A stretch of 51,213 nucleotides of DNA from an uncultured Elusimicrobia bacterium (GTDB taxonomy: Bacteria > RUG730). Each line of letters opens with the position of its first letter. The stretch's first letter is position 1. Below, piece after piece: positions 26,843 to 35,029 of this stretch. Location of the stretch: the NCBI GenBank assembly GCA_900321865.1, contig ONXP01000065.1:1-51213 (forward strand), written 5' to 3'. The notes below the pieces were generated by a model. That model ran no database searches, was not told the origin of the DNA, and was given only the letters and a program-made list of their open reading frames with translations. The position numbers were made by a program, and so were the translations under genes.

Positions 26843-27334
26843 TTATAATTTCCTTATAGTTATAATTCTTTTTTGAAAATTTATTTTTTCTATATCCAAA
26901 GTCTTATTCATTTTTATATCATTAAAATCATATTCTATATCTATTCTGTAAGAATTGTTAAATTTTTTATTCTCCCACAAAATTTTAGCTCTATCAGCCC
27001 ATTCTATAATAGATATATTCTCAGAATTTATAATTTCTTCAATTCCTAATTCTACAATTTCATCAAGACTTTCTAATCTGTATAAATCAATATGATAAAA
27101 CTTTATACTTTGTGAGTTTAAAAAAATATTATATTCGTTAATTAATTTAAACGATGGGCTATTCGTTTTATTTTTGATTCCAAAAAAATCTAAAATACTT
27201 TTAGTAAAAACTGTCTTTCCTGCACCCAAATCGCCCACTAAAAAAACATTCGAGCCTATAGTTAATTTTTTTGAAAAATTTTTAGCTAAGATTGCAGTAT
27301 CATCATTAGAAAAAGAATTTAGTTTAGAATTCAC
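26843..27334 (-). CDS. tsaE: tRNA t6A modification ATPase TsaE
   Basis: TsaE is the ATPase that regulates the TsaB-TsaD complex. The 163-residue protein has a P-loop FLVGDLGAGKTVFTKSIL (GDLGAGKT at 34-41), SPSFKLINEY (about 59-68) and HIDLYRLES (about 80-88), then IIEWADRAK. All are hallmark motifs and lengths. It is preceded by the XRE regulator gene with a four-base gap and followed by tsaB. Confidence 0.95.
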   Translation of the reverse strand: MNSKLNSFSNDDTAILAKNFSKKLTIGSNVFLVGDLGAGKTVFTKSILDFFGIKNKTNSPSFKLINEYNIFLNSQSIKFYHIDLYRLESLDEIVELGIEEIINSENISIIEWADRAKILWENKKFNNSYRIDIEYDFNDIKMNKTLDIEKINFQKRIITIRKL

Positions 27335-27338
27335 AAAA

Positions 27339-27557
27339 CTAATCCGATTGTTTATTTTTTATATTTCTCTCAAGGAGTTCGTCTATTGATATTTCAAATG
27401 CATCAGCAAGTTTACTAACCGTTTGAACTGTAGGATGTTGAGCAATGTTTTGTTCTAGCTTAGTTATCGCATTATAAGACAATCCTGTTTTTTCCGCTAA
27501 CTTTTGCTGGGACCAATTTTTTTCTTTTCTTAGTTTTTTAATTTGTTTATAAAGCAT
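27339..27557 (-). CDS. XRE-family helix-turn-helix regulator
   Basis: A 72-residue single-domain DNA-binding protein reading MLYKQIKKLRKEKNWSQQKL, AEKTGLSYNAITKLEQ, then VSKLADAFEISIDELLER, a complete five-helix XRE/Cro domain with no effector domain. The start at 27557 has GGGGGTG a few bases upstream. The longer frame starting at 27593 would add residues that do not fit. It is four bases upstream of tsaE, so it heads a probable XRE-tsaE-tsaB transcript. Likely autoregulated through the palindrome at 27599-27610 (inference). Confidence 0.88.
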   Translation of the reverse strand: MLYKQIKKLRKEKNWSQQKLAEKTGLSYNAITKLEQNIAQHPTVQTVSKLADAFEISIDELLERNIKNKQSD

Positions 27558-27598
27558 AACACCCCCAAAAAATTTCAATACACAAAACATCAAAAATA

Positions 27599-27644
27599 TA
27601 TATTAATATATGTTAATAGTATAATACATTTTCTTTTTTATCAA
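27599..27644 (-). promoter_or_regulatory. Candidate promoter and operator of the XRE-tsaE-tsaB unit
   Basis: On the minus strand TTGATA (27644-27639), a 15-base spacer and TATACT (27623-27618) form a possible promoter, short-spaced but with a TG upstream of the -10 box. Immediately downstream, over the expected start of transcription, lies the palindrome TATATTAATATA (27599-27610). A small XRE protein binding there would block its own transcription. In AT-rich DNA such a palindrome may be chance. Confidence 0.35.
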
Positions 27645-27649
27645 GTTTT

Positions 27650-27678
27650 TTGACTTTAAAGCAACTAAATTATATTAT
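27650..27678 (+). promoter_or_regulatory. Promoter of the ileS transcript
   Basis: TTGACT (27650-27655), a 17-base spacer and TATTAT (27673-27678). This leaves an untranslated leader of about 110 bases before ileS. I looked for a T-box (conserved TGGNACCGCG) in the leader and saw none. Confidence 0.5.
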
Positions 27679-27795
27679 ATTAATAATTTATATTTTATAA
27701 ATAAAGTAGTAATACGACATTTATTATAAGAATATATTTTTCTTTATAATCAAACTTTGTGAATTTTTAACATTCCAAAAAATTTGGAGTAAAAG

Positions 27796-30642
27796 ATGGT
27801 TGATAAAATAAACTTACCTAATACTAAATTTTCAATGAAAGCTAACCTTTCAAAAAATGAACCAGAAATTTGTAAAAAATGGGAAGAAAATGATATTTAC
27901 AAAAAAATTTTAGACAAAAACTCAAAAGCTGAAAAATATATTTTGCATGACGGCCCACCTTATGCCAATGGTGAAATTCATCTAGGACATGCTTTAAACA
28001 AAGTGTTAAAAGATATTATCGTGAAATATGAATTAATGAACGGAAAGTCTGTTCCATTTGTTCCAGGTTGGGATTGCCACGGACTGCCTATAGAATATCA
28101 ATTATTAAAGGAAATGAATTTAGACAAAAACCATGTCGATCAATTAAAATTTCGAAAAAAAGCTGCAAAATTTGCTGAAAAATTTATAAAAATTCAAAAA
28201 GAAGGTTTCAAAAGATTAGGAATCTTTGGAGACTGGGAAAATCCTTATCTCACATTACTCCCTCGATATGAAGGGATTATTATAAAAGTTTTTAGAAAGC
28301 TTGTTAAAAAGGGCTATATTTACAGAGGTTTAAAACCAGTTTATTGGTGCAGTAATTGTGAAACAGCTCTAGCGGAAGCAGAAATAGAATACAAAGATGT
28401 TGTTTCTACATCAATCTTTGTAAAGTTTCCTATGGTTCGTGATTTTTTAGGTGAAAAAGATCTAAATATTTTGATATGGACCACTACTCCCTGGACTCTT
28501 CCTTCAAATACTGGTGTTGCATTCCACCCAGATTATGAATATAGTATTATAAAAATTAAAAATTCTAATAATAAAAATCTTAAAAATGATGAAAAAATAA
28601 TAATTTGTAAAGATTTAATTAATAAACTAAAAGAAAAGCTAGGAATTATTGATTTTGAAATTATAAAAACTTTTTTAGGAAAAGAAATAGAAAATTATGA
28701 ATGCATATCTCCTTATAGAAAAGATTTTTCTAAATGCATTTTAGCTACATATGTAACAATTGACGATGGAACAGGAATAGTTCATATTGCTCCAGGTCAT
28801 GGAACTGATGACTATATAGCTGGTAAAAAATACAATTTACCAATAATTGCTCCTCTTGATACTAAAGGAAATTTTAATGATGAAGTTGAGGATAAAAGAT
28901 TCTTAAATATGAATATCTGGGATGCTAATCCTTTTGTAGTGAATGATTTAGACTCTAGAGGGCTTTTAGTAAAATCAGAAGATATAAATCATAGTTATCC
29001 ACACTGCTGGCGATGTAAAAAACCTGTTATTTTTAGAGCGACTAATCAATGGTTTCTGAATATGGAACACAATAATTTGAGAAAAAGATTAATAGATATT
29101 TGTAAAAATGTAAACTGGATTCCTGAATACGGTTATAATAGAATTACAGCGATGTTAGAAAATAGGCCTGATTGGTGTTTATCAAGACAAAGACTTTGGG
29201 GAACTCCTATCCCAGCTTTTTATTGCAAAGATTGTAATGAATTAATTTTGACTGATGAGACTATTAAAAAAGTCGAAGATTTGTTTAAAGAAAAAGGTAG
29301 CGATACTTGGTTTTATATGACTACTAATGAAATTTTGGGAGAAAATTTTGAATGTCCTAAATGTCATAGCAAAAATATAAAAAAAGAGACTGACATCTTT
29401 GATGTGTGGTTTGATTCTGGGGTGAGTAGCGAAGCAGTTTTAAAAGAAAGAGAAAATTTATCGTATCCAGCAGATTTGTATTTAGAAGGATCAGATCAAC
29501 ACAGAGGTTGGTTCCAGGCATCTTTAATTTTAGCTGTTGCAGTAAATGACGAGATCCCTTTTAAAAACATTTTAACTCATGGTTTTACAGTAGATGCAGA
29601 AGGTAAAAAAATGAGTAAATCTTTGAATAACGGGATTTCTCCTAAAGAAATAGTGGATAAATTTGGGGCAGACATTTTAAGGCTTTGGATTTCCAGTATA
29701 AATTATCAAGAAGATATGCGAATTTCTGACAATATAATTGCCCAAATGGTAGATGCCTATAGAAAAATTAGAAATACTTTTAAATATATTTTAGGGAATT
29801 TGTCTGATTTTGATTACGAAAAAGAAAAAATAAATTATGATGATATGAAAGAATTAGATAAATGGGTTTTGTTAAAATTATCGCTTTTGGTAAAAGCTAT
29901 CAAAAAATATTACGACGACAGAAGTTTTTATTTAGTTTACAAAGAATTTTATAATTTTTGTAATACGACTTTAAGTTCTATTTATTTTGACATAATTAAA
30001 GACAGGCTTTATGTTATGCCTAAAAAAAATATAGAGAGAAAATCTGCAACTAATGTTCTTTATCATTTAGCTAATATTTTACCTAGATTAATTGCGCCTA
30101 TTTTACCTTTTACAGCTAATGAATTTTGGGAACATTTTGTAAACAATCATTTTAGAAAAGAAATTATTTTTCTTGAAGATTTTGTAGGTATTTTAGATAA
30201 TGAAAATAAATTAATTTCTTCTTGGGAAAATAAAAATATAGATTTATCTAAATGGGATACTATTTTTGAGTTTAGAAAAGTTTTATTAAAAAAAATAGAA
30301 GAAATAAGATTAAAAAAAATTATAGGTAATTCATTAGAGGCAAAAATAAATATTTTTTTAGAAAAAGAGAATGATTTTGTTCATCTTACTAAAAGTTTAA
30401 ACGATAAATTATTTTGGGCTGAAATAGCAATTGTGTCAAAAGTGGAAATAGAACTTTCAAACAATATAAAAGAAAATGATTTTCCATATTTAGAAAACAA
30501 TAAAATTTCTATAAAAGTTGAAAAAATGAGCGGAGAAAAATGCCCTAGGTGTTGGAATTGGACAGAAAAATTAGTTGATGTACCAGATTACAAAGAAAAA
30601 GTATGTAATAGATGTGAAAAATTTTTAAAAAATTGGGAATAA
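27796..30642 (+). CDS. ileS: Isoleucyl-tRNA synthetase
   Basis: IleRS charges tRNA-Ile and edits valine. The 948-residue protein has the class I motif GPPYANGEIHLGHALNKVL (HLGH near 63), PGWDCHGLPIE, the CP1 editing domain with WTTTPWTLPSNTGVAFHP and GIVHIAPGHGTDDY, SGVSSEAVL, GSDQHRGWFQ, and the KMSKS loop EGKKMSKSLNNGISP (about 607). A C-terminal zinc finger (CPRCWNW ... CNRC) marks the bacterial, non-mupirocin-resistant class. RBS GGAG is eight bases before the ATG. It heads the ileS-rpmE-purM-purN-gatC-gatA-purQ series. Confidence 0.97.
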   Translation: MVDKINLPNTKFSMKANLSKNEPEICKKWEENDIYKKILDKNSKAEKYILHDGPPYANGEIHLGHALNKVLKDIIVKYELMNGKSVPFVPGWDCHGLPIEYQLLKEMNLDKNHVDQLKFRKKAAKFAEKFIKIQKEGFKRLGIFGDWENPYLTLLPRYEGIIIKVFRKLVKKGYIYRGLKPVYWCSNCETALAEAEIEYKDVVSTSIFVKFPMVRDFLGEKDLNILIWTTTPWTLPSNTGVAFHPDYEYSIIKIKNSNNKNLKNDEKIIICKDLINKLKEKLGIIDFEIIKTFLGKEIENYECISPYRKDFSKCILATYVTIDDGTGIVHIAPGHGTDDYIAGKKYNLPIIAPLDTKGNFNDEVEDKRFLNMNIWDANPFVVNDLDSRGLLVKSEDINHSYPHCWRCKKPVIFRATNQWFLNMEHNNLRKRLIDICKNVNWIPEYGYNRITAMLENRPDWCLSRQRLWGTPIPAFYCKDCNELILTDETIKKVEDLFKEKGSDTWFYMTTNEILGENFECPKCHSKNIKKETDIFDVWFDSGVSSEAVLKERENLSYPADLYLEGSDQHRGWFQASLILAVAVNDEIPFKNILTHGFTVDAEGKKMSKSLNNGISPKEIVDKFGADILRLWISSINYQEDMRISDNIIAQMVDAYRKIRNTFKYILGNLSDFDYEKEKINYDDMKELDKWVLLKLSLLVKAIKKYYDDRSFYLVYKEFYNFCNTTLSSIYFDIIKDRLYVMPKKNIERKSATNVLYHLANILPRLIAPILPFTANEFWEHFVNNHFRKEIIFLEDFVGILDNENKLISSWENKNIDLSKWDTIFEFRKVLLKKIEEIRLKKIIGNSLEAKINIFLEKENDFVHLTKSLNDKLFWAEIAIVSKVEIELSNNIKENDFPYLENNKISIKVEKMSGEKCPRCWNWTEKLVDVPDYKEKVCNRCEKFLKNWE

Positions 30643-30666
30643 AAAATAAAAGAGAGGTTTTTTTAA

Positions 30667-30894
30667 ATGAAAAAAGATATTCATCCAAAATATGCAAAAA
30701 CAACATATACATGTGTTTGTGGGAATAAAATAGAAGTTGGCTCTACAAAATCTGATGTAAAAATCGAAATTTGTTCAGCTTGTCATCCTTTTTTTACAGG
30801 AGAACAAAGATTTGTAGATACTGCTGGTAGAGTTGATAAGTTCTTAAAAAAATACGGAAATTACAAGAAAAAAGATAATAAACAAGGAAAATAA
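30667..30894 (+). CDS. rpmE: 50S ribosomal protein L31, zinc-binding form
   Basis: L31 bridges the two ribosomal subunits. The 75-residue protein starts [20 protein letters not shown] and keeps the zinc cysteines CVC and [10 protein letters not shown], the C+ form that stores zinc. [20 protein letters not shown] is the conserved core. RBS GAGAGG precedes. The stop is directly followed by the purM start. Confidence 0.95.
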   Translation: MKKDIHPKYAKTTYTCVCGNKIEVGSTKSDVKIEICSACHPFFTGEQRFVDTAGRVDKFLKKYGNYKKKDNKQGK

Positions 30895-31893
30895 ATGACA
30901 CAAGAAAAAAAATCGACTTATCTAGATGCTGGAGTAGATATTGAAAAAGGGGATAGTTTAGTCGATAAAATTAAAAATCTTACTAAAAATTTACCTAAAA
31001 ATGGGATGCTAGGAGCTATTGGCAATTTTGGGGGATTAGTTGAAATTTCTGGCTATAAAAATCCTATTTTAGTTTCTGGAACTGACGGAGTTGGAACGAA
31101 ATTAAAATTAGCATCTTTGTTAAATAAACATGACACAATAGGAATAGATTTAGTAGCTATGTGTGTGAATGACGTCATAACTAGTGGTGCGAAACCTTTA
31201 TATTTTTTGGATTATTTTGCTACTGGGAAATTGTCTATAGAAACAGCAGAGAATGTTATAAAAGGGATAGTAAAAGGCTGTGAAGAAGCAGAATGTCCTT
31301 TAATAGGCGGAGAAACAGCAGAAATGCCAGGATTTTATGAAAAAGCTGATTACGACCTGGCAGGATTTTCTGTTGGGATAGTAGAAAAAGAAAATCTTTT
31401 GGACGGTTCTAAAATAAATATAAACGATCTTTTAATAGCACTTCCATCTAGTGGAGTGCATAGCAATGGTTTTTCTTTAGTTAGGAATGTTTTAGAAGAA
31501 AAAGATTTAATCAAATATGGAGATATTTTGCTTACTCCAACAAAAATTTATTGGAAAGAAATAAAACCATTACTACAAAAAAATATTATTCACGGAATTT
31601 CGCATATAACAGGTGGCGGGATAATTGGAAATGCTTCCAGAATGCTTCCTAATAATTCAAATTTGTCTCTTCTTGTAAATAAAAAATCTATCAAAATAAA
31701 TGAAATTTTTAAAATAATTCAAAAAAATGGAAATATTGATGAAGATGAAATGTATAAAGTTTTTAATATGGGAGTTGGTATGGTAATTGCTATTAACTCA
31801 AATGATTTAGATTATGTCTTGTCTCATATTAAAGGTAGCTACCTCATAGGGAAAGTAATAACTGGTAAAAAAGAGGTAGTCTTTGAACAATAA
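30895..31893 (+). CDS. purM: Phosphoribosylformylglycinamidine cyclo-ligase
   Basis: PurM (AIR synthetase) closes the imidazole ring in purine synthesis. The 332-residue protein begins with TYLDAGVDIEKGD and has VSGTDGVGTKLKLA, GIDLVAMCVNDVITSGAKPL, ECPLIGGETAEMPGFY and SSGVHSNGFSLVR, all family motifs for nucleotide and substrate binding. HISHITGGGIIGNASRMLP is the C-terminal signature. It starts immediately after rpmE, and its end overlaps purN by 11 bases. Confidence 0.97.
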   Translation: MTQEKKSTYLDAGVDIEKGDSLVDKIKNLTKNLPKNGMLGAIGNFGGLVEISGYKNPILVSGTDGVGTKLKLASLLNKHDTIGIDLVAMCVNDVITSGAKPLYFLDYFATGKLSIETAENVIKGIVKGCEEAECPLIGGETAEMPGFYEKADYDLAGFSVGIVEKENLLDGSKININDLLIALPSSGVHSNGFSLVRNVLEEKDLIKYGDILLTPTKIYWKEIKPLLQKNIIHGISHITGGGIIGNASRMLPNNSNLSLLVNKKSIKINEIFKIIQKNGNIDEDEMYKVFNMGVGMVIAINSNDLDYVLSHIKGSYLIGKVITGKKEVVFEQ

Positions 31894-32470
31894 AAAAATT
31901 ATTATTTTGGTTAGTGGCTCTGGCTCTAATATGCTGGAAATAATAAAAGCTACTAAGGATAATTATTTAGAAAATGTAGAAATTTCTTTGATTATTAGCA
32001 ATAATTCTAATGCTTTGGCTATTGAAAAAGCGAAAGATTATAATATAGAAACTCTCATTTTACCTAGCAAAAATAAAGATAGAAAAGAGTATACTTTGGA
32101 GTTAATGAAAATATTTGATAAATACAACCCAGATTTAATATGCCTTGCAGGGTTTTTAGTGATTTTAGATAAAATTATTTTTAAAAAATATGCAAATAAA
32201 ATTATAAACATACATCCGTCGCTTTTACCTAAATTTGGTGGAATTGGGATGTATGGAATAAAAGTTCATGAGGCGGTTTTAAAAGCCAAAAAAAAATTTT
32301 CTGGGGCGACAGTTCATTTTGTTACGGAGGAGCCTGATAGTGGTGAAATCATATTACAAGAAAAAATAGATATTAGTGATTGTAAAACCTCTAATGAAAT
32401 TGCAAAAAAAGTTTTAAATATTGAACATAAAATATATAAAGAAGCTATTAAAAAAGTATTATATTCGTAG
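31883..32470 (+). CDS. purN: Phosphoribosylglycinamide formyltransferase
   Basis: PurN transfers a formyl group from 10-formyl-THF to GAR in purine synthesis. The 195-residue protein has SGSGSNMLEII (phosphate loop, about 9-19), the catalytic triad in NIHPSLLPKFGG (Asn and His, about 107) and the Asp in VTEEPDSGEII (about 145). It starts at TTG (31883) inside the end of purM, with GAGG at 31873-31876. No ATG is in a suitable place, so a non-ATG start and translational coupling are likely. Confidence 0.95.
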   Translation: MNNKKIIILVSGSGSNMLEIIKATKDNYLENVEISLIISNNSNALAIEKAKDYNIETLILPSKNKDRKEYTLELMKIFDKYNPDLICLAGFLVILDKIIFKKYANKIINIHPSLLPKFGGIGMYGIKVHEAVLKAKKKFSGATVHFVTEEPDSGEIILQEKIDISDCKTSNEIAKKVLNIEHKIYKEAIKKVLYS

Positions 32471-32482
32471 GAGTTTGTTTAT

Positions 32483-32770
32483 ATGTTGACCATAAAAGAT
32501 GTTGAAAAAGTTGCAAGTTTGGCTAGGCTGAAATTGACAGATAAAGAAAAAGAAATGTTTTTAACTCAATTAGACAATATTTTGTCATACATAGAAAAAC
32601 TAAACGAGATAAAAACTGATGATGTTTTAGAATTTAAAATGGAAGGCTTTGATAATCAAAATTTTATGCGCCCTGATGAAGTAAAAAATTATAATTTTCA
32701 CGAAGATTTAATGAAAAATGCACCTAGCACAGATGGTAAGTTTTTAAAAGTTAAGAAGGTGATAGAATGA
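32483..32770 (+). CDS. gatC: Asp/Glu-tRNA amidotransferase subunit C
   Basis: GatC holds GatA and GatB together in the enzyme that converts Glu-tRNA-Gln (and Asp-tRNA-Asn) to the amide form. The 95-residue protein has KDVEKVASLARLKLTDKEKE, QLDNILSYIEKLNEI and a C-terminal FMRPDEVKN plus GKFLKVKKVIE, the complete family pattern. RBS AGGAG at 32468-32472. It overlaps gatA by four bases (ATGA). gatB is not in the window. Confidence 0.95.
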   Translation: MLTIKDVEKVASLARLKLTDKEKEMFLTQLDNILSYIEKLNEIKTDDVLEFKMEGFDNQNFMRPDEVKNYNFHEDLMKNAPSTDGKFLKVKKVIE

Positions 32771-34191
32771 AAACAATAGATTCTATTAAAAATTTAATTT
32801 TAAACAAAAAAATTACTGTAGAAAATTTAATCAAAAAAATTTTTGAAGATATAGAAACTAGAGATAAAGAAATTAATTCTTTCATAACTTTATCTAAAAC
32901 TAAAGCTTTAGAAAAAGCTGCTTTTTTAGATAAAAAATTGTCAAATGGGGAACCAGTGGGTGAGCTTTTTGGTATTCCTATTGCAATAAAAGATAATATT
33001 AATGTAAAAAATGAAAGAATGACCTGTGCTTCAAAAATTTTAGAAAATTTTAGAAGTCCATATAATGCCACTGTAATAGAAAAATTAGAAAAAGAAGATG
33101 CTATCATAATAGGAAAAACCAATATGGATGAATTTGCTATGGGTTCTTCCACAGAAACATCTTATTTTGGGATTACTAAAAATCCTTTAGATTTATCAAG
33201 AGTTCCAGGCGGATCGTCAGGTGGCAGCGCAGCATCAGTTTCAGCAGATTTTGTTCCTTTGGCTCTAGGGTCTGATACTGGAGGTTCAATAAGACAGCCA
33301 GCATCTTTTTGTGGAGTTTATGGATTAAAACCTACTTATGGAACGGTATCTAGATATGGATTAGTAGCCTTTGCATCTAGTCTGGATCAAATAGGTCCTT
33401 TTACCAATTCTATAGATGATATGGCTAAAATATTAAATATAATTTCCGGATACGACGAAAAAGATTCTACTTCTATCAATATAAAAGTTCCAAACTTTAT
33501 AGAAGAATTAAAAAATATAGATATAAAAAATAAAACGATTGGAATTCCTGATGAATTTTTTAAAGAAGGCTTAGATAACGAAATAAAAAATATAATTTTT
33601 GAAAAAATTGAATTTTTAGAAAAAAATGGAGCAATTATAAAAAAAATATCTCTTCCCCATACTGAATATTCTGTCAGCACATATTATATAGTTGCATCTA
33701 GTGAAGCTAGTGCAAATCTTGCTAGATTTGATGGTGTAAAATATGGGTTTAGAGAAAAAAATATTAAAAACTTATTAGAAGAATATACTAAAACTAGAAG
33801 TATTGGCTTTGGCAACGAAGTAAAAAGAAGAATTATGCTGGGAACTTTTTCACTATCCAGTGGATACTATGATGCATATTATAAAAAAGCTCAAAAAGTA
33901 AGAAATTTAATTAAACAAGACTTTGTAAATGCATTTAAAGAAGTTGATTTTATTATAACTCCGACTTCGCCTAGTATAGCATTTAAAATTGGAGAAAAAA
34001 TTTCCGATCCTTTATCTATGTATTTGTCTGATATTTACACTATATCTGTTAATTTAGCCGGCATTCCTGCCATATCTATTCCAGTAGGTAAGAATTCAAA
34101 TTCTATGCCTATAGGTATGCAAATTATTGGAAATTATTTTAAAGAAGCAGAAATTCTAAACATTTCAAAATTTTTAGAATTTAATAAATAA
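32767..34191 (+). CDS. gatA: Asp/Glu-tRNA amidotransferase subunit A
   Basis: GatA releases ammonia from glutamine for the tRNA amidation reaction. The 474-residue amidase-signature protein has the catalytic Lys in PIAIKDNI (about 77), the cis-Ser and nucleophile Ser in VPGGSSGGSAASV (about 148-160) and SDTGGSIRQPASFCG (about 172-186). MTCASKILENF and GLKPTYGTVSRYGLVAFASS are standard too. It is coupled to gatC by an ATGA overlap. Presence of GatCA implies no direct glutaminyl-tRNA and/or asparaginyl-tRNA route. Confidence 0.97.
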   Translation: MKTIDSIKNLILNKKITVENLIKKIFEDIETRDKEINSFITLSKTKALEKAAFLDKKLSNGEPVGELFGIPIAIKDNINVKNERMTCASKILENFRSPYNATVIEKLEKEDAIIIGKTNMDEFAMGSSTETSYFGITKNPLDLSRVPGGSSGGSAASVSADFVPLALGSDTGGSIRQPASFCGVYGLKPTYGTVSRYGLVAFASSLDQIGPFTNSIDDMAKILNIISGYDEKDSTSINIKVPNFIEELKNIDIKNKTIGIPDEFFKEGLDNEIKNIIFEKIEFLEKNGAIIKKISLPHTEYSVSTYYIVASSEASANLARFDGVKYGFREKNIKNLLEEYTKTRSIGFGNEVKRRIMLGTFSLSSGYYDAYYKKAQKVRNLIKQDFVNAFKEVDFIITPTSPSIAFKIGEKISDPLSMYLSDIYTISVNLAGIPAISIPVGKNSNSMPIGMQIIGNYFKEAEILNISKFLEFNK

Positions 34192-34203
34192 TTAGGGTTT
34201 ATA

Positions 34204-35025
34204 ATGGAAAATAAAGATATAAAAGTATTAATCATAAAAGCTCCTGGCACCAATTGCGACGAAGAAACAGCTAGAAGTTTTTTAGACTTTGGTTCAAAAG
34301 TCGATAAAATTAATATAAAAAAATTAGTTTCAAATAAAATAGATTTAGCCTCCTATCAAATTCTAGTTTTTCCGGGAGGATTTTCTTTTGGCGATGATAT
34401 TTCTGCTGGAAAAGTTTTGGCTAATGAAATTATTTACAAAATAAAAGATTCTCTTTATGATTTTGTTAATTCTAAAAAATTAATTTTAGGAATTTGTAAT
34501 GGATTTCAAGTTTTAGTAAAAACTGGACTTTTACCTGGAATTGACGGAATTTTTGATAAAGTTCAATATACTAGTTTAATCAATAACGATTCTGGAAAAT
34601 TTGAATGTTCCTGGGGATATTTGAAAAAAAATGATAAAAATAAATCTCCATTTTTAAAATATTTACCAAAAGTTATTTCTATTCCGTGGGCTCATGGAGA
34701 AGGAAAATTTATAACAAATCCGGAAATTTTAAAAAAAATCGAAGATTTAAACCTAGTAGCTTTTAGCTATTCGGATGAATTTGGAAATATTTCAGATAAA
34801 TATCCGATTTGTCCTAATGGAGCTACTAATGCAATTGCTGGAATAACGAATAAACTAGGCAATGTTTTAGGTTTGATGCCACATCCAGAAAGAGCTTTTA
34901 AAAAATATCAGACTAAAAATTGGACTCTTTCTAAATCAAAAAACAAAGATTTTAACTATCTAGACTATGCGGATGGTTATTTTATTTTTAAAGGTGCTAT
35001 AGAATATATTAAGGAAAATTTTTAA
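34204..35025 (+). CDS. purQ: Phosphoribosylformylglycinamidine synthase subunit PurQ, long form
   Basis: PurQ is the glutaminase that feeds ammonia to FGAM synthase. The 273-residue protein has KAPGTNCDEETARSFLDFGS, VFPGGFSFGDDISAGKVLAN, the nucleophile Cys in LGICNGFQVLVK (about 99) and MPHPERAFKK with the catalytic His (about 230). It is longer than the PurQ of about 225 residues in Bacillus and resembles the glutaminase domain of large PurL more closely. No purS or purL is beside it. It ends four bases before the convergent macB. Confidence 0.93.
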   Translation: MENKDIKVLIIKAPGTNCDEETARSFLDFGSKVDKINIKKLVSNKIDLASYQILVFPGGFSFGDDISAGKVLANEIIYKIKDSLYDFVNSKKLILGICNGFQVLVKTGLLPGIDGIFDKVQYTSLINNDSGKFECSWGYLKKNDKNKSPFLKYLPKVISIPWAHGEGKFITNPEILKKIEDLNLVAFSYSDEFGNISDKYPICPNGATNAIAGITNKLGNVLGLMPHPERAFKKYQTKNWTLSKSKNKDFNYLDYADGYFIFKGAIEYIKENF

Positions 35026-35029
35026 TTTT

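Noticed and set aside
27558-27593. Longer start for the XRE regulator
   Set aside because: The added 12 residues do not fit the compact XRE domain, and GGGGG lies just before the internal ATG.
27679-27795. T-box or other riboswitch in the ileS leader
   Set aside because: The leader lacks the T-box consensus and I see no stem-loop series; it is mostly A/T runs.
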